Shown here one piece after another: positions 1 to 5,513 of a DNA stretch of 6,169 bases. The stretch spans positions 1 to 6,169 of the forward strand of contig DQCL01000031.1 of assembly GCA_003533975.1 (NCBI GenBank), in the 5' to 3' direction. The notes below the pieces were generated by a model that was given only the letters and a program-made list of their open reading frames with translations, was not told the DNA's origin and made no database searches. Source of the DNA: Octadecabacter sp. GTDB taxonomy: Bacteria; Pseudomonadota; Alphaproteobacteria; Rhodobacterales; Rhodobacteraceae. Numbering within the stretch: the stretch's first letter is position 1; every line of letters begins with the position of its first letter. The position numbers and the translations under genes were made by a program.

Positions 1-1
1 A

Positions 2-649
2 CCGGTTCAAGTTACAGTTCAACCACAACGCAGCCCCCCGTCGCCCGCACGCCCCCCCCAAGAACAGTCGCGCGGCGCACAATCTGTAACGACGCCCAGC
101 ACCTTGGCTCCATCAAAAGTAACCTCGACACCGGTACCAACAGTGCCGGTTTTTGAACTCACCAACCCGATGCCGATTGTTGCTCTGGAAACTGAACTAC
201 CCGCGATCCAGCCCCTGTCCACCAGTGTGACGAACGCCTCGGCGACCGTCGCCCCCCCATCAAATGCACCGCAAGTTGCCGCACAAATTGTTGCGGCTGT
301 TTCCCAGTCTTCCGGTTCAACAACTGAGATTCTACTAAACCCGGAAGAACTTGGTCGTGTTCGAATTTCCCTCACGAATGGCGATGCAGGAATAACGGTG
401 AACATCCTCACGGAACGGGCGGAAACCGCAGATCTGATGCGCCGCAACATTGAACTTCTCGCACGTGATCTACGTGACTTGGGTTACGAAAACCCCAGCT
501 TCACATTCGACGAGCGATCTGGCGGGGCACATGACACGTGGCAGGATGAGCAACCAGAAACGTCACCTGACAATCCAAACAACACACCAGAGCCGCCGAC
601 ACCCAGCATGCACGTCGCCATGACGGGCGGCCTAGATCTTAAATTGTAA
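2..649 (+). CDS. fliK: Flagellar hook-length control protein FliK, C-terminal part (5' truncated by window edge)
   Basis: The frame is open from base 2 with no stop, so the gene starts outside the window; 215 residues are visible. The first ~95 residues are low-complexity, rich in Pro, Thr, Ser, Val and Ala, as expected for the FliK linker. A conserved C-terminal Flg_hook domain follows (about bases 315-515): the signature LNPEELGRVRISL is encoded at 335-373, followed by a helix with the RRNIELLARDLRDLGY segment. After the domain comes a tail of about 45 residues rich in Asp, Glu, Pro and Asn. FliK is a secreted ruler that ends hook growth and switches the flagellar export apparatus from hook to filament substrates; the C-terminal domain contacts the export gate (family knowledge). 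flgD follows 14 bases downstream on the same strand, which supports the call. A TTG at 104 could be taken as a start but lies inside the linker and has no reason to be one. C runs in this gene are listed separately. Confidence 0.9.
   Translation, partial: PVQVTVQPQRSPPSPARPPQEQSRGAQSVTTPSTLAPSKVTSTPVPTVPVFELTNPMPIVALETELPAIQPLSTSVTNASATVAPPSNAPQVAAQIVAAVSQSSGSTTEILLNPEELGRVRISLTNGDAGITVNILTERAETADLMRRNIELLARDLRDLGYENPSFTFDERSGGAHDTWQDEQPETSPDNPNNTPEPPTPSMHVAMTGGLDLKL
34..59 (+). repeat. C homopolymer tracts (C6 and C8) in the fliK linker
   Basis: A run of six C lies at 34-39 and a run of eight C at 52-59, both inside the open fliK frame and encoding Pro/Arg-rich linker. Runs of this length are candidates for slipped-strand mispairing or sequencing error. 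The frame is intact as given. Confidence 0.6.
252..258 (+). repeat. C7 homopolymer tract in fliK upstream of the Flg_hook domain
   Basis: Seven consecutive C bases fall in frame about 75 bases before the conserved C-terminal domain. A one-base change in length would remove that domain. The frame is intact in this sequence. Confidence 0.55.
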
Positions 650-663
650 CGAAAGTAACTCTC

Positions 664-1320
664 ATGGAAATCACCCAAACCACAACAACCGCATCGTCCT
701 TCACACCACAAACTGAAACATCAGAGGCGGTTCTTAGCTCTGACTTTGATACGTTCTTGAAGATGTTGACGGTCCAGATGGAAAACCAGGACCCGCTCAA
801 TCCAACAGATTCGTCTGAGTACGCCCAGCAGCTGGCCACGTTTTCCGGCGTCGAACAGGCCGTCCTCACCAATGATCTTCTCTCGTCTTTGATGGTGCAG
901 ATGTCGACGAACGGTATGGCGCAGATGGCGGATTGGGTCGGCAAAGAAGCCCGCGCAGCGGTTCCAGCGCAATTTGACGGATCCCCAATCACCATCTCGC
1001 CGAACCCCGCGGCCATCGCTGACAAAGTGGAACTTGTGGTGTTGGACGCAGACGGAAATGAGGTCCAGCGCAGCGAAATTCCAAAATCGACTGACCCTAT
1101 TGAATGGGCTGGAACCGAACCTGACGGAACACCGCTACCCTCAGGTCTCTACCAGTTCCAAGTGGTCAGCTATTCGAACGGAGAGGCCGTTCTTTCAGAA
1201 ACCGCAGACATCTACACCCGCGTCCAAGAAGTTCAGAGCGAGAACGGAGAATCGGTTCTTGTTCTCGAAGGAGGGGTCTCTGTGTTGGCTTCAGACGTGA
1301 GCGCGCTGCGCGAAGGCTAG
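664..1320 (+). CDS. flgD: Flagellar hook capping (scaffold) protein FlgD
   Basis: FlgD forms the temporary cap at the tip of the growing hook and guides polymerisation of FlgE subunits outside the cell; it is exported by the flagellar type III system and has no Sec signal. The 218-residue product is a normal length for the family. Residues 1-25 are a disordered Thr/Ser-rich export region. The diagnostic N-terminal FlgD motif follows at 27-66, including FLKMLTVQMENQDPLNPTDS (residues 31-50) and the EYAQQLATFSGVEQ stretch. DWVGKEA lies at 90-96. The C-terminal half (about 105-215) fits the FlgD Ig-like/tudor hybrid region, with the characteristic DGTPLPSGLYQF at 154-165. The ATG is 14 bases after the fliK stop with only a weak purine-rich ribosome site (GAAAG at 651-655), so translation coupled to fliK is plausible. 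The gene ends one base from the ubiB stop on the opposite strand. Confidence 0.95.
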   Translation: MEITQTTTTASSFTPQTETSEAVLSSDFDTFLKMLTVQMENQDPLNPTDSSEYAQQLATFSGVEQAVLTNDLLSSLMVQMSTNGMAQMADWVGKEARAAVPAQFDGSPITISPNPAAIADKVELVVLDADGNEVQRSEIPKSTDPIEWAGTEPDGTPLPSGLYQFQVVSYSNGEAVLSETADIYTRVQEVQSENGESVLVLEGGVSVLASDVSALREG

Positions 1321-1321
1321 A

Positions 1322-2854
1322 TTAAACAATCGCCGCAATCGCGACAGCCGCCACCGTAGCGAAACCGGCGCCTAGAACTGCCCATCCGAATGCAGTCCAC
1401 TTGTTCTGCTTTTGGGGGGCAGGTGGTTCCTCGCCAAGCCGTACCAATGCGGCCTCGGCGAGGGCAGGCAATCTTGGGCCGAACCGCGCCAAAACGCGCG
1501 CGGTTTTCACCAGGTCTTTGGTCATCGCCCGTGGGCCGATGCTGTCCTTGATATAGTTTTCAACGATGGGCTTTGCGGCGTCCCAAATATTCATCCGGTG
1601 ATCAAACGTGCGCGCGACGCCTTCAACAACAACCATTGTCCGCTGCAGCAGGATTAACTCGGTGCGGGTTTCCATACCAAAGCGTTCCGTCACCTCAAAC
1701 AAATACGATAGCAACTTCGCCATCGAGATTTGCTCGGCGTTCATGCCAAAAATCGGCTCCCCAACGGCCCGCAACGCCCGCGCAAATTCACTGACGTCAC
1801 GGCCCGCCGGCACATAGCCCGCTTCGAAATGCACCTCTGCAACACGGTTGTAATCACGCCGGATAAAACCGAACAAAATCTCCGCATAAACGCGGCGCGT
1901 GTACTCGTCCAAATGCCCCATGATCCCGAAATCATAAGCGATGATATCGCCGTTCGGCGCGATTTTCAGATTGCCGTGGTGCATGTCGGCGTGGAAAAAT
2001 CCGTCGCGCAACGCATGGTTCAAGAACAGCTGCAAAACGCGACGCGACAGGTCCGTCAGATCATGACCCGCCGCAGCAATCGCATCAACGTCAGCTGCAT
2101 TAATGCCCTCCGCCCAATCCAGCGTCATGACGCGGCGCGCCGACAATCCCCAGCGCACACGCGGCAAAGCAAAGCCTTCGTCTTTCTCTGTGTTGTCCGC
2201 AAATTCGGATGCAGACGCGCTTTCCATCCGCAAATCCAGCTCGCTAACAACCACACCTTCGAAATGTTCGATCACGTCCAGTGGCTTCAATCGGCGCGCC
2301 GATGGCGACAACGCATTGAACACCGATGCCGCCAGATAAAATGCGTCCAGATCCTTCTGGAATGCCTTTTCAATGCCTGGCCGCAGAACCTTCACGGCGA
2401 CATATTCACCATCCGACGCCAACCGCGCCTTGTGTACTTGCGCAATCGACGCAGCGGCGACTGGCTCGGAAAACTCGCTAAAGACCGTGTCCACAGAAAC
2501 GCCAAGTTCTTTTTCGACCTCGGCCTTGGCGACTTCAACGGGGAACGGCGGTAGCTTGTCTTGCAGTACCCGCAACTGGACTGCCAGCTCAGACCCGACA
2601 ACGTCTGGTCGTGTCGACAAAACCTGCCCGAATTTGATGTAAGCGGGGCCCAGCGCTTGCAGTGCCCGCGTAACCGGCTGCTGCGTTACATCGCCCTTCA
2701 ACCCGAGCCATTGAAATGGCCAGGTCGCCCCACGCACAGCGATGCGCATCATGCGCGGCGCTTCCGCAGCGTCCAGAATGATCTTCATCGCACCCGTTCG
2801 TTCCAGCGTCGCGCCGGTTCGGATCAGCCGCCAGATATTGTGCGGTCCGCGCAT
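1322..2854 (-). CDS. ubiB: UbiB, ABC1/ADCK-family kinase-like protein of ubiquinone biosynthesis
   Basis: UbiB is an atypical protein-kinase-like ATPase at the inner membrane, needed for ubiquinone production and thought to support the Ubi enzymes or extract lipid intermediates. From the ATG at 2854 the product is 510 residues. The family signatures are in order: KFGQ at 74-77, the alanine-rich nucleotide loop AAASIAQVH at 133-141, the VAVKV lysine K155, the SELD segment with E205 and D207, the catalytic-loop HADMHHGN at 288-295 (D290, N295), and the metal-binding DFG at 308-310. A hydrophobic C-terminal segment (about 486-510) looks like one transmembrane helix. The frame stays open to a TTG at 2887, but that would overlap ubiE. 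The 2854 ATG has a well-placed GGAAG and begins with MRGPHNIWRLIRTGAT, the usual alphaproteobacterial N-terminus as I recall it. It lies one base after the ubiE stop, in an ubiE-ubiB operon. Confidence 0.95.
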   Translation of the reverse strand: MRGPHNIWRLIRTGATLERTGAMKIILDAAEAPRMMRIAVRGATWPFQWLGLKGDVTQQPVTRALQALGPAYIKFGQVLSTRPDVVGSELAVQLRVLQDKLPPFPVEVAKAEVEKELGVSVDTVFSEFSEPVAAASIAQVHKARLASDGEYVAVKVLRPGIEKAFQKDLDAFYLAASVFNALSPSARRLKPLDVIEHFEGVVVSELDLRMESASASEFADNTEKDEGFALPRVRWGLSARRVMTLDWAEGINAADVDAIAAAGHDLTDLSRRVLQLFLNHALRDGFFHADMHHGNLKIAPNGDIIAYDFGIMGHLDEYTRRVYAEILFGFIRRDYNRVAEVHFEAGYVPAGRDVSEFARALRAVGEPIFGMNAEQISMAKLLSYLFEVTERFGMETRTELILLQRTMVVVEGVARTFDHRMNIWDAAKPIVENYIKDSIGPRAMTKDLVKTARVLARFGPRLPALAEAALVRLGEEPPAPQKQNKWTAFGWAVLGAGFATVAAVAIAAIV

Positions 2855-2855
2855 G

Positions 2856-3605
2856 CTATAACTTCCAACCGGAATGAAGGCACGCAATCCCGAGGCTCAG
2901 ATTGCGGTACTTTGCATTGTCGAATCCAGCTTCCTTAACCATCCCGAGGAACGTGTCCTGATCCGGAAACTTACGGATCGATTCAACCAGATATTGATAG
3001 CTGTCACGATCCCCCGTGATGACCTTACCCATCGCCGGAATCGCGTTGAACGAATAAACATCATACATTTTCTGCAGCATGTCATTTGGGATCTTGTTGA
3101 ATTCCAGAACCATCAAACGACCACCCGGTTTCAGCACACGGTACGCCTCGTTCAATGCCTCTTGTGGGCGCGTGACGTTCCGAATGCCAAAGCTGATCGT
3201 GTAAACATCAAACGTGTTGTCCTCAAACGGCAGCGCCATCGCGTCACCAACAACCCAATCAAGCGAGTTGTCCAACTGCGCAGCCTCGGCCCGTTTACGA
3301 CCCTCAATCAACATCGGCTCAGTCAGGTCCAAGACAGTGGCGTGCCCAACCTTCGCGCGTTTCAAAAAGCGAAACGAAATGTCCCCTGTACCACCTGCAA
3401 CATCGAGCAACTTTTGCCCTTCACGCGGCGCGAGCCAATCCATCATCGCATCTTTCCAGATACGGTGAATGCCAAGGCTCATGGCGTCATTCATCACGTC
3501 ATACTTGCTGGCAACACTGGAAAACACGCCCTGCACAAGGCCCGCTTTGTCGCCTTCCGGCACGGTTTCAAACCCGAAATGCGTCGTTTGATCGTTCTGG
3601 TTCAT
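2856..3605 (-). CDS. ubiE: UbiE, SAM-dependent ubiquinone/menaquinone C-methyltransferase
   Basis: UbiE methylates ring carbon 2 of the methoxy-benzoquinol intermediate of ubiquinone synthesis (and demethylmenaquinol where that is made), using S-adenosylmethionine in the cytoplasm or at the membrane face. The 249-residue product matches the usual ~250. Visible marks are the N-terminal family stretch [20 protein letters not shown] (31-50), SAM-binding motif [12 protein letters not shown] (67-77), the acidic end of the second strand in VLDL (91-94), GDAMALPF (120-127), the UbiE signature SFGIRNV (138-144), and [15 protein letters not shown] (155-169). The ATG at 3605 has GAGA about 7-10 bases upstream. 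The frame stays open much further upstream, to 4049, but that part lies antisense to mutM and has no UbiE similarity, so it is excluded. ubiB follows after one base. An upstream promoter would lie in the 3606-3822 gap. Confidence 0.96.
   Translation of the reverse strand: MNQNDQTTHFGFETVPEGDKAGLVQGVFSSVASKYDVMNDAMSLGIHRIWKDAMMDWLAPREGQKLLDVAGGTGDISFRFLKRAKVGHATVLDLTEPMLIEGRKRAEAAQLDNSLDWVVGDAMALPFEDNTFDVYTISFGIRNVTRPQEALNEAYRVLKPGGRLMVLEFNKIPNDMLQKMYDVYSFNAIPAMGKVITGDRDSYQYLVESIRKFPDQDTFLGMVKEAGFDNAKYRNLSLGIACLHSGWKL
2862..2866 (-). promoter_or_regulatory. Ribosome binding site of ubiB (decides its start)
   Basis: On the minus strand GGAAG ends seven bases before the ATG at 2854 and lies within the last codons of ubiE. 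This supports the 2854 start over the longer TTG start at 2887 and suggests ubiE-ubiB translational coupling. Confidence 0.65.
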
Positions 3606-3638
3606 GCCATTTCTCAGCCTCACTATTGTCAAAATGGA

Positions 3639-3665
3639 CCTATAGCTAAGTGGTTCAGAGTTCAA
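3639..3665 (-). promoter_or_regulatory. Possible ubiE promoter
   Basis: On the minus strand TTGAAC (3665-3660) and TATAGG (3644-3639) are separated by 15 bases, shorter than the ideal 17. They sit 34 bases upstream of the ubiE ATG. The -35-like box overlaps the TGGTT/AACCA inverted repeat. It is a pattern match only. Confidence 0.25.
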
Positions 3666-3690
3666 ACCAACATATCGACGCAGCGCAGAT

Positions 3691-3706
3691 CGCCGCGAAT
3701 ACGGCG
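3691..3706. repeat. Small GC-rich inverted repeat between ubiE and mutM
   Basis: CGCCG (3691-3695) pairs with CGGCG (3702-3706) around a six-base AT-rich loop. No T run follows on either strand, so it does not look like a terminator. It could be an operator or chance. Confidence 0.3.
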
Positions 3707-3769
3707 CAAAACCAAACGCCGAAAACCACGATGCGCGCTGGCGGTAGCATTTTTGGATCACGCAAGACG

Positions 3770-3797
3770 TTTTCCTAACTGGTAAATACCTTATAAC
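3770..3797 (+). promoter_or_regulatory. Possible mutM promoter
   Basis: TATAAC at 3792-3797 is a good -10 match. Its partner TTTTCC at 3770-3775, 16 bases upstream, is a poor -35. Position is plausible, 25 bases ahead of the mutM ATG and 16 ahead of its ribosome site. Confidence 0.3.
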
Positions 3798-3813
3798 CCC
3801 TCCAACATTGGAT

Positions 3814-3818
3814 GGGAG
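3814..3818 (+). promoter_or_regulatory. Ribosome binding site of mutM (decides its start)
   Basis: GGGAG lies four bases before the ATG at 3823. It lies downstream of the upstream in-frame TTG at 3808, so it cannot serve that codon. This fits the requirement that MutM begin Met-Pro-Glu. Confidence 0.6.
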
Positions 3819-3822
3819 CATC

Positions 3823-4674
3823 ATGCCTGAACTACCAGAAGTCGAAACCGTCCGACGTGGCCTCGGCCCTTCAATGGAAGGGCAGGTCATCACCCGCGCT
3901 GATGTAAACCGCCCTGACCTACGCTGGCCGTTCCCCGAAAATATGGCTGCGCGACTAACGGGCGTCAAAGTCACCGCATTACGCCGTCGATCCAAATACA
4001 TCCTTGCGGACCTCGATACAGGCGAAACCCTCATCATCCACCTTGGCATGTCAGGCCGGATGACCGTGTCCGGTGATCCGCTCGGCCAATTCCACCATGA
4101 TCACCCCGCACCTGCAAAGCACGATCATGTCGTCTTTCACATGGAGAACGGCGCGCGGGTTACCTTCAACGATGCGCGACGTTTCGGCGCGATGGATCTC
4201 GCGAACACGGCCAAGCTGGATGATCACTGGTTGATCAAACCAATCGGCCCTGAACCGCTGGGCAATGACTTTAACGAATCCTACCTCGCCACCGCGCTTT
4301 CAACGCGAAACACGCCGATCAAAACCGCACTATTGGATCAGCACGTCGTCGCGGGTCTCGGCAATATCTATGTCTGCGAAGTTCTGTACCGCGCCCGCAT
4401 CAAACCGACTCGCAAAGCGAAAGACCTGTCAAAAAAGCACATCGTGTCTCTCGTACCCATCATTCGTGATGTGTTGAACGAAGCAATCGCAGCAGGCGGA
4501 TCATCCCTCAAGGATTACCGTCAAGCGGACGGAGAGTTGGGCTACTTTCAGCATGGTTTTCAAGCCTATGACCGCGAAAACGACCCCTGCCAAACACCTG
4601 ACTGTAGCGGCACCATCGCCCGCATGACCCAATCTGGCCGCTCAACTTTCTACTGCCCTAAATGTCAAAGATAG
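3823..4674 (+). CDS. mutM: Formamidopyrimidine-DNA glycosylase MutM/Fpg (8-oxoguanine repair)
   Basis: MutM removes 8-oxoguanine and formamidopyrimidines from DNA and nicks the abasic site by beta,delta-elimination. From the ATG at 3823 the product is 283 residues, slightly longer than the ~270 usual. The start is fixed by the chemistry: after Met removal the N-terminal proline (P2) is the Schiff-base nucleophile and E3 the catalytic acid, in [13 protein letters not shown]. Other marks are the conserved lysine in RRRSKYI (K58), HLGMSGRM (73-80), NDARRFG (116-122), the H2TH region with [15 protein letters not shown] (177-191), and a C-terminal zinc finger. Its cysteines are C256, C261, C278 and C281, and the finger arginine is R273 in SGRSTFYC. 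The first cysteine pair has four residues between, not the two seen in the E. coli enzyme. All catalytic residues are kept, so it should be active. The hydratase gene follows 61 bases downstream on the same strand. Confidence 0.97.
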   Translation: MPELPEVETVRRGLGPSMEGQVITRADVNRPDLRWPFPENMAARLTGVKVTALRRRSKYILADLDTGETLIIHLGMSGRMTVSGDPLGQFHHDHPAPAKHDHVVFHMENGARVTFNDARRFGAMDLANTAKLDDHWLIKPIGPEPLGNDFNESYLATALSTRNTPIKTALLDQHVVAGLGNIYVCEVLYRARIKPTRKAKDLSKKHIVSLVPIIRDVLNEAIAAGGSSLKDYRQADGELGYFQHGFQAYDRENDPCQTPDCSGTIARMTQSGRSTFYCPKCQR

Positions 4675-4699
4675 CTTGATTGCGCCCGTGGCTTTGGTA

Positions 4700-4711
4700 A
4701 GCGTGAACGCT
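4700..4711. repeat. Short perfect palindrome in the mutM-hydratase gap
   Basis: AGCGTGAACGCT has 5-base arms around GA, in the 61-base leader of the enoyl-CoA hydratase gene, 12 bases before its ribosome site. There is no T run, so it is not a terminator. It may be chance. Confidence 0.25.
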
Positions 4712-4722
4712 CATGAACAAGC

Positions 4723-4726
4723 GGAG
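4723..4726 (+). promoter_or_regulatory. Ribosome binding site of the enoyl-CoA hydratase gene (decides its start)
   Basis: GGAG ends nine bases before the ATG at 4736. An upstream in-frame TTG at 4676, one base after the mutM stop, has no comparable site and would add 20 residues with no family similarity. Confidence 0.6.
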
Positions 4727-4735
4727 CTATTCCAA

Positions 4736-5512
4736 ATGGCCTACGAAACCATCATTGTCGAAATCGCGGACGACGTCGCGCTTATCACTCTTAACCGTCC
4801 GGATGCGCTGAATGCGCTGAATTCCCAGCTTCTGGGCGAACTGGCGAGTGCGGTCGAAGACGCGGATGCATCTGACAAAGTGCGCTGTATTGTTCTAACA
4901 GGGTCAGAAAAAGCCTTCGCAGCGGGTGCTGACATTAAGGAAATGGCCGATAAATCCTTTGTAGACATGTACCGGGCCAACTTTTTCGGGGACGAATCAG
5001 ACCGCTTTCTTCGCGTTCGCAAACCAATCATTGCAGCCGTTTCAGGCTACGCGCTGGGCGGTGGATGTGAACTGGCGATGATGTGTGACTTCATTATCGC
5101 AGCCGACAACGCAAAGTTCGGCCAGCCGGAAATCAACCTCGGCGTAATCGCAGGAATCGGCGGCACCCAGCGTCTCACGCGCTACGTGGGCAAGTCGAAA
5201 TCAATGGACATGCACTTGACGGGTCGCTTCATGAACGCCGAAGAAGCGGTGACTTCCGGCCTCGTGAGTCGCGTGGTCGCACAGAAGAAACTCAAAGATG
5301 AGGCCTTGGCCGCCGCACACAAGATTGCGGAAAAGTCTTTGCTCGCAACGATGGCAGTCAAAGACACGGTGAACCGCGCCTATGAAACGTCCCTCACAGA
5401 GGGCGTCAACTACGAGCGCCGCATGTTCCAAGCCCTGTTTTCCACCGAAGATCAGGCCGAGGGCATGGCGTCTTACATTGAAAAGCGCGAACCGCAGTTC
5501 CGCGACAAGTAA
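4736..5512 (+). CDS. Enoyl-CoA hydratase (crotonase family)
   Basis: The enzyme adds water across the trans-2,3 double bond of enoyl-CoA to give 3-hydroxyacyl-CoA in fatty-acid or amino-acid breakdown, in the cytoplasm. The 258-residue product is typical for single-domain hydratases. The CoA-binding and oxyanion-hole region [11 protein letters not shown] lies at 60-70, and the core [15 protein letters not shown] at 104-118, followed by FGQPEINLG (128-136) and [13 protein letters not shown] (140-152). Both glutamates of the hydratase active site (equivalent to Glu144 and Glu164 of the rat mitochondrial enzyme) are present as E112 and E132, which favours true hydratase activity over an isomerase or other crotonase reaction. 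The C-terminal [19 protein letters not shown] matches the helical trimerisation end. It follows mutM by 61 bases and may share its transcript or have its own promoter. Chain-length preference cannot be told from sequence. It ends one base from the stop of the opposing PLP-enzyme gene. Confidence 0.94.
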   Translation: MAYETIIVEIADDVALITLNRPDALNALNSQLLGELASAVEDADASDKVRCIVLTGSEKAFAAGADIKEMADKSFVDMYRANFFGDESDRFLRVRKPIIAAVSGYALGGGCELAMMCDFIIAADNAKFGQPEINLGVIAGIGGTQRLTRYVGKSKSMDMHLTGRFMNAEEAVTSGLVSRVVAQKKLKDEALAAAHKIAEKSLLATMAVKDTVNRAYETSLTEGVNYERRMFQALFSTEDQAEGMASYIEKREPQFRDK

Positions 5513-5513
5513 C

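Larger units (their letters stand above)
3606..3822. promoter_or_regulatory. Divergent intergenic region between ubiE and mutM
   Basis: This 217-base gap separates two genes transcribed away from each other, so it must contain the promoter of each. It has no credible gene: frames crossing it are only upstream extensions of ubiE or of antisense shadows. It contains two weak promoter-like arrangements and two small inverted repeats, one at 3691-3706 and one with arms TGGTT (3651-3655) and AACCA (3665-3669). No RNA gene or riboswitch is recognisable. Confidence 0.7.

Noticed and set aside
19..450. 143-residue minus-strand frame opposite fliK
   Set aside because: It is antisense to a recognised gene; its Thr/Val/Gly-rich sequence mirrors the low-complexity FliK linker and shows no domain.
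1299..1316. GC-rich hairpin near the end of flgD as a terminator
   Set aside because: The CGCG-CTG-CGCG arms are short, lie within the coding sequence, and are not followed by a T run on either strand.
1730..2554. 274-residue open frame on the plus strand opposite ubiB
   Set aside because: It lies wholly antisense to the conserved UbiB coding sequence, has no recognisable domain, and is the kind of open shadow expected in moderately GC-rich genes.
2855..2887. Longer ubiB start at the TTG at 2887
   Set aside because: It would overlap ubiE by 32 bases, use a rare start and add residues not seen in the family. The ATG at 2854 has a good ribosome site.
3604..3632. Perfect TTGACA on the minus strand (3632-3627) as a ubiE -35 box
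   Set aside because: With a 17-base spacer the -10 would be TGGCAT overlapping the ubiE start codon, so transcription would begin inside the gene.
2874..3785. 303-residue open frame on the plus strand opposite ubiE
   Set aside because: It is antisense to well-conserved ubiE and rich in Arg/His/Gln in the manner of a shadow frame, with no domain or ribosome site supporting it.
3606..4049. Upstream extension of the ubiE frame by 148 codons
   Set aside because: The extension crosses the divergent gap and the start of mutM on the opposite strand and has no UbiE-like sequence. The ATG at 3605 gives the normal family length.
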